A stretch of 64,000 nucleotides of DNA, from contig OU461276.1 in the NCBI GenBank assembly GCA_911810475.1, positions 2,182,001 to 2,246,000 on the forward strand. Direction: 5' to 3'. The notes beneath the pieces are model-generated. The model saw nothing but the letters and a program-made list of their open reading frames with translations, was not told the DNA's origin and ran no database searches. Source of the DNA: Candidatus Celerinatantimonas neptuna (lineage in GTDB: Bacteria; Pseudomonadota; Gammaproteobacteria; Enterobacterales; Celerinatantimonadaceae). The position numbers were made by a program, and so were the translations under genes. This document shows, piece by piece, positions 44,464 through 54,352 of this stretch. Every line of letters starts with the position of its first letter. Within the stretch, counting starts at the first letter, position 1.

Positions 44464-45621
44464 CTATTTGATTGTGGCGTGATATTCATTTTCTATATGA
44501 AAAAAACAAGCGCGTAGTGGCAATAATGCAGCCCCTGATAATATGGGCTCACCTTCGATCTCGCTGATGAAGATATCGGGTTTTGGTGATTTATCACCTT
44601 CTTGAAAAATACCTTGTTGCAATATTGATTTTAGAAGTAATCTGGCAAGTGAATGTGGAATACGACCGCCAATGACAATCGCTTGTGGATCAATGGTGGC
44701 ACGAAATGCATTAATGGCTCGCACCAGATAAGGGGTCGTTTCTTCAACCCATTGGGTTATACCAGGCCAACTCGGATTGAAGTTTTCATGAAGGGCACTG
44801 ATAGATGACAGATGAATATCATGAGAGGCAAGTTTAATCAGCAGGTTTTCCAGTGCCGGGCGTTTTACCATTTCCTCTTTTTGATAGATTCGACCAATTT
44901 CTCCGGCGTTACCAAAAGCACCAAATAATGGATGTCCGTCAATAACTATTCCGGCGCCAAAGCCGTAATTAAATGAGAGATAAGCAAAATCAGAGTAATG
45001 TAGTCCGGCTCCACTGAGTGCTTCACCAATGGCTGCTGCTGTAGCATTGTTGGCTATCCAGACATTGAAATTGAGTTCTTGTTGTAATTTTGACTGTAAG
45101 TTGATATGTGACCACTGGTTCATCGGTACGGGGGCTCTGAGTATTCTTCGTCCTTCAATGAAATACCCCATAATGGCGAATCCAACGCCTACAATTTGGG
45201 CCCGGGGTATCTTAAACTTTGAAAGCCATAAAGAGATGATGTGTTTGACCCATTGAAGTGTTTTCTCAGGTCCAGTGGGAGACTTGCTATTTTGAATGGT
45301 TGCTAATTCATTGCCACAGAAATCAACCAGAATCACCGCTGCTGTATCTGTATTGATGGATACGCCGATACTGTACCACGCTTTAGGGTTGAGGGTTACG
45401 GTTGGACTTGGCTGTCCTCGCCCTGATGTCATCGGTGTTCCCAATAGAATAACGTCTTTTTTTAATAAGCCTTTTAAAATTCGATGAACAGATTGCTGGG
45501 TGAGGTTGGTTTGTCGAGTGACTTCTGATCGTAATATCCCGGGTGAACGGCGAATGACATCAATGATCATTCTTTCATTCTGTGATGCCTGAGGTATTTC
45601 TAATTTATTGATATCACTCAT
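44464..45621 (-). CDS. ROK-family transcriptional repressor (NagC/Mlc type) without the zinc motif
   Basis: 385 residues: a winged-helix domain (about 12-75, GILRSEVTRQTNLTQQSVH) followed by a ROK sugar-kinase-like domain (VGVGFAIMGYF, NNATAAAIGEAL, NYGFGAGIVIDG). In typical ROK proteins GHxxxxxxGxxCxCGxxGC binds zinc; here the region reads FGNAGEIGRIYQKEEM, and the cysteine cluster is absent. It is divergent from the ABC importer operon at 45819 and is its likely local regulator, with an unknown effector. Confidence 0.85.
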   Translation of the reverse strand: MSDINKLEIPQASQNERMIIDVIRRSPGILRSEVTRQTNLTQQSVHRILKGLLKKDVILLGTPMTSGRGQPSPTVTLNPKAWYSIGVSINTDTAAVILVDFCGNELATIQNSKSPTGPEKTLQWVKHIISLWLSKFKIPRAQIVGVGFAIMGYFIEGRRILRAPVPMNQWSHINLQSKLQQELNFNVWIANNATAAAIGEALSGAGLHYSDFAYLSFNYGFGAGIVIDGHPLFGAFGNAGEIGRIYQKEEMVKRPALENLLIKLASHDIHLSSISALHENFNPSWPGITQWVEETTPYLVRAINAFRATIDPQAIVIGGRIPHSLARLLLKSILQQGIFQEGDKSPKPDIFISEIEGEPILSGAALLPLRACFFHIENEYHATIK

Positions 45622-45741
45622 TTATCTTATCCATTTTTGTTATTGATTTAAGTCTTTTTTTTAGTGTCATGATTATATCACCACAAGTGTAATAAAAATG
45701 AATTAAAGCTATGTTACAAATAATATTACTCATTAAGTGTA

Positions 45742-45752
45742 TTATTTAATAA
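45742..45752. promoter_or_regulatory. Candidate ROK operator
   Basis: Perfect palindrome TTATT-T-AATAA in the 197-bp divergent gap between the regulator and the ABC operon. AT-rich palindromes are common by chance, so support is weak. Confidence 0.25.
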
Positions 45753-45818
45753 GTAGTTTATTGGTATAAGGATTAATTGTGTTCGTGAATCAGCATGTGA
45801 AAAAACAGCGGGGATCTG

Positions 45819-46883
45819 ATGTCAGCCGTTAATATTGTTGATGTTAAGGTCTGCTTCGGTTCATTTGAAGCGCTGCGGGGTATTTCTTTAAATATTGAGT
45901 CTGGTGAGTTTATTACTTTACTAGGACCTTCCGGATGTGGCAAGACGACGCTATTAAAAGCCATTGCCGGATTTATTCCTCTGACGAGCGGCCAGATTCA
46001 TATCGCTCATCAGGATGTCACAGGGCTCCCTCCTGAAAAACGCGATACGGCGATGTGTTTTCAGTCATATGCTTTGTTTCCTCATCTGAGTGTTGCTGAG
46101 AATATTTTGTTTGGTCCGCGTCAAAAAGGTCAAAATCGCAAAGAGATGGCTCCTTTACTTGATCAGACGGCCAGACAATTGGCTCTTAGTGAACAATTGG
46201 ATAAACATCCGGGTAACCTTTCTGGCGGACAGCAGCAGCGAGTTGCCCTTGCTCGGGCTTTAGCGATTCGTCCGGGAATTGTGTTGTTTGATGAACCGCT
46301 TTCTAACCTTGATGCCAAACTGCGCGATAGTGTGCGTTTTGAAATCAGGCAATTGCAACGACAGTATGGATTTACAGCCATTTATGTGACGCACGATCAA
46401 AGTGAAGCATTAGCTATGTCGGATAAGGTCGTCGTTCTCAGTGGTGGGACGATCCAACAAATCGGTACACCCAGTGAGATTTATCATCAACCGATTAATC
46501 GTTTTGTCGCTGACTTTGTTGGAACCGCGAATATCTTATCAGCACGGTTGCTAGGCCGTGTTGAACCTAATCGCTACCGAATCAAAACCCCTATCGGGGA
46601 GTTATTGATTGAATCACAGAGCGAACCTAAATCGGATCAGATTGATATTTGCTGGCGTCCGGAATCTGCCCGGTTTGGCCAGGAAGATTGTAACAATATT
46701 CCGGTTCGTGTTCGCCAGTGGACTTTTTTAGGTAATTTAACCGATGTATTTGTCAGTTCTGATGCTGCGCCTGATGCGGTGATACGTGTTCAATTGCTGG
46801 GTGAGCATTCATTTACGCAGGATCAAGCGTTATCAATGCATATTCCTGTGTCGCAATTAAAATTGCTTCAGGGAGCTGCGTGA
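45819..46883 (+). CDS. ABC transporter ATP-binding protein (Fe3+/spermidine/2-AEP type)
   Basis: 354 residues. Walker A GPSGCGKTT, Q-loop in MCFQSYALFPHL, signature LSGGQQQR, Walker B IVLFDEPLSNLDAKL and the H-loop in YVTHDQSEALAM are all intact. The C-terminal 120 residues form a TOBE-like regulatory domain. First gene of a four-gene importer operon followed by a phosphodiesterase; its stop overlaps the next start (TGATG). Confidence 0.93.
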   Translation: MSAVNIVDVKVCFGSFEALRGISLNIESGEFITLLGPSGCGKTTLLKAIAGFIPLTSGQIHIAHQDVTGLPPEKRDTAMCFQSYALFPHLSVAENILFGPRQKGQNRKEMAPLLDQTARQLALSEQLDKHPGNLSGGQQQRVALARALAIRPGIVLFDEPLSNLDAKLRDSVRFEIRQLQRQYGFTAIYVTHDQSEALAMSDKVVVLSGGTIQQIGTPSEIYHQPINRFVADFVGTANILSARLLGRVEPNRYRIKTPIGELLIESQSEPKSDQIDICWRPESARFGQEDCNNIPVRVRQWTFLGNLTDVFVSSDAAPDAVIRVQLLGEHSFTQDQALSMHIPVSQLKLLQGAA

Positions 46884-47743
46884 TGCAAACCAAGTCGGTT
46901 TTTCGGGCTTACTTGTTGTTGCTTCCCGGATTGGGCGCAATTGTTGGTTTAATGGGAACCGTCATTTGTATGCCTTTTTTTCAATCATTCGGATATTTCA
47001 ATTTTTCAGGAAAGAGTGCTTTTAGTACCCATTACTGGCTTTCAACATTAGCGGATCCGCAATTTTGGAATGCCTTTCTCTATTCATTTCGGGTTGCGTT
47101 ATTGAGTGCCTTGATTGCTGTTTCAATTGCGTTGATGTTGGCGTTGTGGCTACGTCGTCCATTTCGTGGCTCGGGGACATTATCCAGTCTATTGAAAGTT
47201 CCTTTGTTTGTGCATGGTCTGGTTGCTGCTTTTTTATATGTGAATTTTATTTCTTTTCATGGCTTTCTCAATCAAGGATTTACGTTCCTGGGGCTGACCA
47301 GTCGACCGATTCGAATGCAAAATGATCCGTACGCAATCGGTATTGTTATTTTGCAGGTGTGGAAACAGATGCCTTTTGCTCTTCTGTTATTGTCGGGCGC
47401 AGTTAAAGGGATTAGTGATGAAATTTTCAATGCGGCTCGTGATTTAGGGGCAAGCTCAGTGCAGCGTGTGCGGCGGATTGTGTTGCCATTATGTCTTAAG
47501 TCAATTCAAGCTAGCTTGGTGTTGATTTTTATTGGTGCAGTAGGCGATTTCTCTTTTCAGGTTGTTGCAGGCCCAACTCATGTGAATTCTCTGGCTCAAT
47601 TGATGTATCGGACTCAAACGACCCGAATGGATGGCTGGAATTTTGCTGCGACAGTGGCTGTTGCTTTGATGTTAACTGCTCTATTCGGTTCTTTGTTATT
47701 GGCCGCCGTCAGTCAGAAAGTTGTGAAGTGGGGGCAAAGATGA
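46883..47743 (+). CDS. ABC transporter permease 1
   Basis: 286 residues from the ATG at 46883 overlapping the ATPase stop. Six membrane segments are visible, and the EAA loop FNAARDLGASSVQRVRRIVLP couples it to the ATPase. Its stop overlaps the second permease start by 4 bp (ATGA). Family: binding-protein-dependent transport inner membrane component of the PotB/CysU type. Confidence 0.9.
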   Translation: MQTKSVFRAYLLLLPGLGAIVGLMGTVICMPFFQSFGYFNFSGKSAFSTHYWLSTLADPQFWNAFLYSFRVALLSALIAVSIALMLALWLRRPFRGSGTLSSLLKVPLFVHGLVAAFLYVNFISFHGFLNQGFTFLGLTSRPIRMQNDPYAIGIVILQVWKQMPFALLLLSGAVKGISDEIFNAARDLGASSVQRVRRIVLPLCLKSIQASLVLIFIGAVGDFSFQVVAGPTHVNSLAQLMYRTQTTRMDGWNFAATVAVALMLTALFGSLLLAAVSQKVVKWGQR

Positions 47744-48561
47744 GCCGTAAAACGGATCGTGTATTAATCACCCTTTTATTATTGGTCGGGGTGTTCTGGC
47801 TGGTTATTCCAATGGCGATGGCTGTTTTATGGTCGCTGGTTGCACCAGGTCATCCTTGGTCTTACCCGGAGCTTCTCCCTCCACTTTTATCGTTGAAACG
47901 CTGGGTTATTGTTTGGTCGACGACCAGTTTGCCTAATGCGTTATTACATAGTTATACCCTGGCCCCTTGTGTTGCTCTGTCAGCTCTAGTGTTAGCGATG
48001 CCAACAGCCTATGCGTTTGGCCGACTGGAGTTTGCAGGTAAGTTTGCGGCTCAATTGATCTCACTTTTGCCTCTTGTGATGCCTGGTTTTGTGACTGCGC
48101 TATTTTTTGCTTCAGTGTTGTTTAGCTTAGGTATTCAGTCAGCGTTTGTCGGAATATGGATGGCGCATATTGTGCTGTTTTTGCCTTATGCCATTCGGAT
48201 TTTGTCGGTCTCTTTTGCTCTGGTCCGTCAGGATCATATCGATGCAGCTAAAGATATGGGCGCTTCGGCTATTGCGGTTTTCAGACACGCCTATTTGCCG
48301 GTGTTATGGCCCGGAATTATTGCCAGTCTGATTATTGTTTTTATTCAAAGTATTGAGGAGTTTGGTGTGTCTTTTATTATCGGTTCACCCGATTTTATTA
48401 CGGTCCCGACCATTCTCTATTCCTATCTGGGGTATAACTTTATCCGGCCAAACGCTGCGGTTGTTTCGCTGATATTGGTGGTCCCTAATGTGATTTTAAT
48501 GTTGGTGTTTGAACGAGTATTAGCTAAACGACAAGTGGTGTCGATCGCTGGGAAAGGCTAA
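47740..48561 (+). CDS. ABC transporter permease 2
   Basis: 273 residues from the ATG at 47740 (ATGA overlap with permease 1; an in-frame GTG at 47728 is less likely). Six membrane segments and the EAA loop IDAAKDMGASAIAVFRHAYL. PotC-like partner of permease 1. Confidence 0.9.
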   Translation: MSRKTDRVLITLLLLVGVFWLVIPMAMAVLWSLVAPGHPWSYPELLPPLLSLKRWVIVWSTTSLPNALLHSYTLAPCVALSALVLAMPTAYAFGRLEFAGKFAAQLISLLPLVMPGFVTALFFASVLFSLGIQSAFVGIWMAHIVLFLPYAIRILSVSFALVRQDHIDAAKDMGASAIAVFRHAYLPVLWPGIIASLIIVFIQSIEEFGVSFIIGSPDFITVPTILYSYLGYNFIRPNAAVVSLILVVPNVILMLVFERVLAKRQVVSIAGKG

Positions 48562-48592
48562 TGATGTTGGTTAATTTTTTGAGGAAAGGAAA

Positions 48593-49702
48593 ATGAAGCA
48601 TTTATGGTTAGTGTTGGGGTTGTTGGTCTCGGTGTTATCGCTTCCGTCACAGGCTCAGGATTTCTCTCACATGCAGTGGACGGATATTGTTAAGCAAGCT
48701 AAATCCGAAGGTACGGTTGTCTGGTATCAATGGTTTCGTCAGTCTCGTTTTCGACAAGATGTTAAGTTGTTTGAAAAGCGCTATGGTATTCGGGTCATCG
48801 TCGCTGATGGGACACATAACGGTAATTTTAATAAATTTTTAGCTGAGCGGAATCGTTCTCATGGCAGTATGGATGTATTGTCACTAGGTGGTGATGATGT
48901 GAGTTTGTTTAAGCCACAAAAAATGCTAATGGGGCCTCTTTCAAAAGTTTTACCAGATGCATCAAAGCTGCGTTATAACATTCAGGGTGGCGACTCACAT
49001 GGTTATGCGGTGGCTTATTGGGGAAATCAGACTGGTATTGCCTATAACCCTGCGTTCATTAAGAAAAAAGATCTGCCTCAGACTGTTCAGGCCTTAGGCG
49101 CTTATATGAAAAAACACCCGGGAATGGTGGGATTTAATACAACTCATGGTGGTTCTGGTCCGTCGTTGATCCTTTCGATTACCAAAAACCTGGCTAGAAA
49201 TATCAATTATCAAAAAGATCAGCCAACGCCTGCAACTGTCGAGAAACTTAAGCCTGTATGGAAGTGGTTTAAGAGCCATAAAGGTCAGTATGTCATTACT
49301 GCGTCGAACAGTGACAGCATGATGCGTCTTAATGGTGGTGAATTTGCGATGGTTGCGGGTTGGGAAGATTTATTGGCTGCGCTACAAAAAGAAGGAGAGG
49401 TATCTAGTAAGTTGAAGTTCTATATTCCTAAATTCAAAATGGCTGGTGGCGGAAATGTTGTTACTATTCCTAAAAATGCTCCACATCCGGCAGCGGCACT
49501 TCTTTTTGTCCATTGGTTAACCAGTGCGAAAATTCAGACTTTATTTAGTAAGAAGTATGGCAGCTCTGCACAAAATAAAGATGCAAGTAGTGAGTACTCG
49601 CTCATACCGAAGTCGCAACGCAAGTACAGTACGGACTGGCCAAATCAATCGTTAAAGAATGCCATTATTCGTTCTTATATAAATCATGTTGAATTAAATT
49701 AG
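48593..49702 (+). CDS. ABC transporter periplasmic substrate-binding protein
   Basis: 369 residues. A signal peptide (hydrophobic LWLVLGLLVSVLSL, cleavage after SQA) precedes a type II binding protein fold: IVKQAKSEGTVVWYQW, DVLSLGGDDVSLF, YAVAYWGNQTGIAYNP, NGGEFAMVAGW and HPAAALLFVHWL. This resembles YnjB-type and iron/phosphonate-type binding proteins. GAGGAAAGG lies before the ATG. The substrate is not readable from sequence; a glycerophosphodiester or similar phosphodiester is suggested only by the next gene. Confidence 0.88.
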   Translation: MKHLWLVLGLLVSVLSLPSQAQDFSHMQWTDIVKQAKSEGTVVWYQWFRQSRFRQDVKLFEKRYGIRVIVADGTHNGNFNKFLAERNRSHGSMDVLSLGGDDVSLFKPQKMLMGPLSKVLPDASKLRYNIQGGDSHGYAVAYWGNQTGIAYNPAFIKKKDLPQTVQALGAYMKKHPGMVGFNTTHGGSGPSLILSITKNLARNINYQKDQPTPATVEKLKPVWKWFKSHKGQYVITASNSDSMMRLNGGEFAMVAGWEDLLAALQKEGEVSSKLKFYIPKFKMAGGGNVVTIPKNAPHPAAALLFVHWLTSAKIQTLFSKKYGSSAQNKDASSEYSLIPKSQRKYSTDWPNQSLKNAIIRSYINHVELN

Positions 49703-49721
49703 ATAGTACCGAGGTGATAAG

Positions 49722-50576
49722 TTGAGTATGAATGTAGTCGAGCGTTTATCGGTAAAGTCAGGTATTTTACTGGCAGCTCATAGGGGAATTTGGAAAAATG
49801 CTCCGGAGAATTCTATTTCAGCCATTGAGGCGGCTATTGAGCAGGGAGTAGAGATTGTTGAGATTGATGCTCAGCTTTGTCAAAGCGGTGAATTGGTGGT
49901 GATCCATGATGAAATGTTGGATAGAACGACCAGTGAAACAGGCCCTGTTGCTTCATTTACGGCTGATCAGCTTCGTAAGGTCTGCTTGCGCGAAGGCGCG
50001 GGAGGGGAAAAGGCTCTGGTCACCGATGAGCATATTCCCATGCTTAAAGAAGTGCTTGAATGTGTAAAAGGGCGGATCATTGTCAATATTGATGCGAAGC
50101 GAGCTGAGCAATTACCTGCGATTGTTGATTTTGTAGAACAGTTGGGGGCTCAGGCCGATGTGATTGTTAAAGCTGTTATTGACCCTTTTAATCCGCAGTT
50201 GCCTGACTGTTTAAAAGATAAACCAGATATTGTTTTCATGCCGTTATTGCGAAGTCGTAAAAGTCGGTTGGTTGAAGATTTGCAACGGTTAAGTGAGTTG
50301 GCACCATCATGTATCGAGTTATCTTTTGCTGATATAGATGGCCGTGAGGCCATCGATTTTGATGAGCTCCTGGGTGCTGAGTTATTACTCGAGAAGATGA
50401 AGGCTCGTATCTGGACCAATACACTGAATTGTGTGAGCCATCCTGACTTCAGTGATTCGAAAGGGCTTGGCGATCCTGATAGTGTATGGGGCCAACTGAT
50501 TCGTTTTGGGGTGAGCATCATTCAAACGGATGAAAGTGCTTTTTTAAAAGCATATCTGGATGAAAGGTTTGCGTAG
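49722..50576 (+). CDS. Glycerophosphodiester phosphodiesterase family protein
   Basis: About 284 residues. TTG at 49722 has GAGG 7 nt upstream; the ATG at 49728 is two codons further in and equally possible. The GDPD catalytic pattern is present: AAHRGIWKNAPENSISAIE (His and Arg), EIDAQLCQSGELVVIHDEML (metal ligands Glu, Asp and the second His), and DRTTS. No signal peptide, so it acts on substrate imported by the preceding transporter. Central region is longer than UgpQ. Closed by a strong terminator. Confidence 0.9.
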   Translation: MSMNVVERLSVKSGILLAAHRGIWKNAPENSISAIEAAIEQGVEIVEIDAQLCQSGELVVIHDEMLDRTTSETGPVASFTADQLRKVCLREGAGGEKALVTDEHIPMLKEVLECVKGRIIVNIDAKRAEQLPAIVDFVEQLGAQADVIVKAVIDPFNPQLPDCLKDKPDIVFMPLLRSRKSRLVEDLQRLSELAPSCIELSFADIDGREAIDFDELLGAELLLEKMKARIWTNTLNCVSHPDFSDSKGLGDPDSVWGQLIRFGVSIIQTDESAFLKAYLDERFA

Positions 50577-50593
50577 AAAGTCTTTGGTGTAAG

Positions 50594-50627
50594 AACCATG
50601 GTCACTTTATTTTGACCATGGTTTTTT
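50594..50627 (+). terminator. Intrinsic terminator of the ABC-phosphodiesterase operon
   Basis: Eleven-bp stem AACCATGGTCA (50594-50604) with TGACCATGGTT (50613-50623), an 8-nt loop, and T residues to 50627. Confidence 0.9.
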
Positions 50628-50683
50628 ATCTGAAAAATTTAGTTAATCTTAATCTGGGTTTAAGGGCTTGCCGAAAGGCTCCC

Positions 50684-52165
50684 TTATTCCGGGGTGGGAT
50701 TAGTTAGCACGCCAAGCGCTGCCAGGTAAAGGCTCTGATAATGATCTGCTGCTTGTTGCCAGCTAAATTGACGTTGCATAGCACGTTTTCTCATCGTGTT
50801 AAGTTGTTCGGGTTCTTCTAGGTAGAGTAACAGTGCTCTGCGTAATGTATTGAGCAATTCGCCCTGATCCGGCGGATAAAATATCAGTCCATCGGCATCA
50901 TTTGGGGTTTGATCATAATCAGATACGGTATCTTGCAATCCTCCAACACCCCGAACAATAGGAAGTGTGCCGTAGGCTAGACTATACATTTGATTGAGTC
51001 CACACGGTTCGAATAAAGAAGGCATCATAAAAAAGTCCGAACCGGCTTCTATCAGATGCGCCAGTGGGTTGCTGTAAGTGTTGACGAAGTGGAGCTTATC
51101 GGGAAAACGTTGCTGTAGTCCCTCTAGCTGACGGGCAATCTGGCTATCACCTGTTCCGACGATAATGACCTGAACTTTATGTCGGATAAATTTCTCAAGA
51201 GCCGGTAGCAGAATATAGAAACCTTTTTGCTCTGTCAGGCGACAAACCATCCCAAAAATAGGCCGCTGTGGATCATTTTCAAGCCCGACTTCTTTTTGAA
51301 GGGCCATTTTGCACTGCTTTTTCCCGTCTAGATTTTCTGCATCATAGTGAGACGGTAGCAATGGATCCGTGGTTGGGTCCCAGTTGCTGTAGTCGCAACC
51401 ATTTAAGATACCTGACAGGTCTGCCCGACGTTGCTGGAAGAAGTTATGTAAACCGTGTGCACCCAGCCTGGTTTGTAATTCGTTGGCATAGTTTGGACTG
51501 ACTGCGGTAATTTTATCGCTAAAGCGGATACCGGCTTTGAGCATGTTGATGCATTGGTAGCCATCCAGTAAGTAGTCGACTAGCGGGTCGACCAGATCGC
51601 CAAACATCTGAAACTGATTACGATCGAATATCCCCTGAAACACTGCATTATGAATGGTGAGGACAGTTTTTGCCTGGCCGATCAGCGGATGTTGCCGATA
51701 ATGTGTATTGACGAGGTACGGGATCAGAGCTGTGTGCCAGTCGTTACAATGAATAATGTCTGGTTTGATCTGAAGATGATTACAAAGTTCAAGCGCGGCT
51801 ATATTAAAAAAGCCAAAACGCTCACCACTATCCGGATAGCCGTATTCACCTTCGCTATAGAGTCCATCTCTGTCGAAGTAATCGGCCTGCTCAATACAAT
51901 AAACCGGGATGCCTTCAAGGGATAATTTCCAGATTCCGACTTCTTTTTGCCAGTCGCCGATGGTGTGTAGTGTAAACCGGTCAACAAATACGGCTTCATC
52001 GCGATGGGCAATGGTGCGATAAAAAGGCATGACTAAGGTTACTTGGTGGCCCTGATTTTTCAATGCGATTGGAAGGGCTTTTGCCACGTCGGCTAGTCCG
52101 CCGGTTTTTACGAAACTTTCTATCTCTGATGCAACGAATAAGATATTTAAGGGATCGGTCACCAA
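50684..52165 (-). CDS. glgA: Glycogen synthase (ADP-glucose)
   Basis: 493 residues, GT5 family. Seen: KTGGLADVAKALP near residue 20 (ADP-glucose binding KxGGL), HCNDWHTALIPYL, and the C-terminal donor site SLFEPCGLNQMYSLAYGTLP with GGLQDTV. It transfers glucose from ADP-glucose to glycogen. The usual partners glgC, glgB, glgX and glgP are not in the window, so glgA is detached from a glg operon here. A weak hairpin overlaps the stop codon (50662-50685). Confidence 0.96.
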   Translation of the reverse strand: MVTDPLNILFVASEIESFVKTGGLADVAKALPIALKNQGHQVTLVMPFYRTIAHRDEAVFVDRFTLHTIGDWQKEVGIWKLSLEGIPVYCIEQADYFDRDGLYSEGEYGYPDSGERFGFFNIAALELCNHLQIKPDIIHCNDWHTALIPYLVNTHYRQHPLIGQAKTVLTIHNAVFQGIFDRNQFQMFGDLVDPLVDYLLDGYQCINMLKAGIRFSDKITAVSPNYANELQTRLGAHGLHNFFQQRRADLSGILNGCDYSNWDPTTDPLLPSHYDAENLDGKKQCKMALQKEVGLENDPQRPIFGMVCRLTEQKGFYILLPALEKFIRHKVQVIIVGTGDSQIARQLEGLQQRFPDKLHFVNTYSNPLAHLIEAGSDFFMMPSLFEPCGLNQMYSLAYGTLPIVRGVGGLQDTVSDYDQTPNDADGLIFYPPDQGELLNTLRRALLLYLEEPEQLNTMRKRAMQRQFSWQQAADHYQSLYLAALGVLTNPTPE

Positions 52166-52349
52166 GAGCTCCTTAAAACTCGGTCTGGATGAGCCTGGGG
52201 AAGTGTCCCCAGAAGTTTAAATGATTAAGTAAATACTGATTGAGCTTAGCAAAAAGCGATTGTAGAGTCAGTGTCTTCATCTTAATTGATAACGGATCAC
52301 GTATTCTTTATTGCAAAAGCAATTACAGTCGTTGATTTTAGGTCAGTTT

Positions 52350-53441
52350 TTATCGGGCTGCTTCGGCTTTCATAATATCATTAATTAAACGTTCCAGTTC
52401 TTTGAGTTGATTTCCCATTTTCCGACTGAGCCAAATATAGCCGTAGATGGATGATTCGGTATCTGGTTGGTAACTAATCTCAGGGGCAAACTGGTCGAGT
52501 TCTTTAATAATTTCATCGGTTAACGATGCAACCTGATAATTGGCTTTGTCGATGCCTTCGATCAGTAACGTTGATAAATGATGAAGATTATCTTGGATCA
52601 ATTGGCTGGTTTTTCGAAGGGATAGGGCGTTAATCATCCAAAAATGGGCATCACGGGATGACCAGTGACTTTCGATCAGAAATTTAAAGGTACAGATTAA
52701 ATCACGGCAGATTGTCTGAATATCATTAAAGTGTGCATGAGTCATTTGTGTTTCCCGGCTTGCGGATTTAACAAAAGTTCTCATTTTCACAATTCGGTTG
52801 AGTTCTTTTTGGAGCCTGCTGGATAGATTGGGCCGTTCAATTACGTTGAGAGATGTATAAGCGCCGTAGATTTTAGCCAGATCGACCAGAGCATCACTCA
52901 TTTGCAGTCGCCAGTGGATAAATGCACGTTGTGGATAAATACTGGCGAAGAGCAGGGCCATTAATGCGCCTAATATTACATCTCCTGAGCGCCATAGAGC
53001 GGTATGCATATCACCTGCAGGCGCGCCGACAACAACTGAGATAGTGATCCCGATTAGTAGGGCCATATATGGACGTTTCCCCAAAGCCAGGTAGCCACAG
53101 AAAAACATAACGATGCCACACCAGATGAGCATTAAAGGGATTGAAAATAGTTCAAGATAAAGGGCTATAAATCCTGAAACAGAACCAATAATGGTACCGC
53201 CAATGCGATGCAGGGTTCTTTGTGTGACGTTGCCCCAAAATGACATGGGGCCTAACAGTACAACTAAGGTGATTAAAGGCCATGTGCCTTCTGGGATATC
53301 TGTGAGCCGAATCAGCCAGAATGAACAGACAAAGGCGATCCCGATACGTAATCCGTGTATGGTTCGATAACGACGATAGATGAAATTCTCGAAGGTTCCT
53401 ATTTTTTGATTTAAGCGCACAGGGATACCGTTGCTTGTCAT
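52350..53441 (-). CDS. FUSC family inner membrane protein
   Basis: 363 residues. Six or so N-terminal membrane segments (FVCSFWLIRL, WPLITLVVLLGPMSFWG, IIGSVSGFIALYL and others), with the FUSC hallmark TQRTLHRIGGTIIGSVSG, are followed by a 190-residue cytoplasmic helical domain. Relatives include YccS/YhfK-like proteins and aromatic-acid efflux components such as AaeB. Single gene, no membrane fusion partner adjacent, so the substrate is unknown. Confidence 0.85.
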   Translation of the reverse strand: MTSNGIPVRLNQKIGTFENFIYRRYRTIHGLRIGIAFVCSFWLIRLTDIPEGTWPLITLVVLLGPMSFWGNVTQRTLHRIGGTIIGSVSGFIALYLELFSIPLMLIWCGIVMFFCGYLALGKRPYMALLIGITISVVVGAPAGDMHTALWRSGDVILGALMALLFASIYPQRAFIHWRLQMSDALVDLAKIYGAYTSLNVIERPNLSSRLQKELNRIVKMRTFVKSASRETQMTHAHFNDIQTICRDLICTFKFLIESHWSSRDAHFWMINALSLRKTSQLIQDNLHHLSTLLIEGIDKANYQVASLTDEIIKELDQFAPEISYQPDTESSIYGYIWLSRKMGNQLKELERLINDIMKAEAAR

Positions 53442-53570
53442 AGTCGTGATGTGTGAATGGTCAATTTTAATGGACTGCGAAAAAGGATAAAAGTGGTTGT
53501 GATAATATTTATTGCTTTATTTATGTAAATGTTGATGTCGGTATCTAATCGTGAGATTTATTGCGATAAA

Positions 53571-53592
53571 AAAGCCGGCTTATGCCGGCTTT
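53571..53592 (-). terminator. Intrinsic terminator after gpmA
   Basis: AAAGCCGGC/GCCGGCTTT stem with a 4-nt loop; on the minus strand it is followed by TTTTTTATCGC, a good T tract. Confidence 0.85.
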
Positions 53593-53596
53593 TCGA

Positions 53597-54352
53597 CTAT
53601 TTTTTTGCGCTACCTTGTTTGGCAACGGCTTCCATTTTACGTTTTAGCTCATTTTGATCGCCCAGATAATAGTTGCGTATCGGTTTGAGGTTTTCGTCGA
53701 ATTCATAAACCAATGGGATACCGGTTGGGATATTCAATCCGACAATCTCTTTTTCACTGATATGATCCAGATATTTCACCAGAGCGCGTAAGCTGTTGCC
53801 ATGTGCTGCAATCAGAACTTTTTTCCCAGCTTTGAGATCAGGGGCAATGACTTTTTCCCAGTAAGGAATGACCCTGTCAATGGTGGTTTTTAAGCTTTCA
53901 GCTTTGGGCCATTCGTCGGGCGGGAGATCCTGATAGCGTGGATCGTTACCTGGGTAATATTCATTTTCCTCATCGAGAAGTGGTGGGAGAGTATCAAAAC
54001 TGCGACGCCATTCCAAAACCTGTTCTTCACCGTATTTATTGGCTGTTTCAGATTTGTTGAGTCCCTGGAGTGCTCCATAGTGACGTTCGTTTAGACGCCA
54101 GTTTCGTATAACCGGGATCCACATTAAATCCATTTCTTCAAGGACCAGCCATAGTGTTTTGATAGCTCGTTTCAAACGTGATGTATATGCAATGTCAAAG
54201 GTGAAACCAGCTTCTTTTAGCAATTTTCCACCTTGTTTGGCTTCTTCAATACCCTGTTTGGATAAAGGGACATCTGCCCAGCCAGTGAAACGGTTTTCTT
54301 GATTCCATAGGCTTTGGCCGTGTCGAACTAGTACAAGTTTTATCGGAGCCAT
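53597..54352 (-). CDS. gpmA: 2,3-bisphosphoglycerate-dependent phosphoglycerate mutase
   Basis: 251 residues (E. coli GpmA 250). The phosphohistidine His11 lies in [20 protein letters not shown], the catalytic Glu in [13 protein letters not shown], and the second His in [15 protein letters not shown]. Glycolytic interconversion of 3- and 2-phosphoglycerate. GAGGAG lies just upstream of the ATG on the minus strand. Confidence 0.98.
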   Translation of the reverse strand: MAPIKLVLVRHGQSLWNQENRFTGWADVPLSKQGIEEAKQGGKLLKEAGFTFDIAYTSRLKRAIKTLWLVLEEMDLMWIPVIRNWRLNERHYGALQGLNKSETANKYGEEQVLEWRRSFDTLPPLLDEENEYYPGNDPRYQDLPPDEWPKAESLKTTIDRVIPYWEKVIAPDLKAGKKVLIAAHGNSLRALVKYLDHISEKEIVGLNIPTGIPLVYEFDENLKPIRNYYLGDQNELKRKMEAVAKQGSAKK

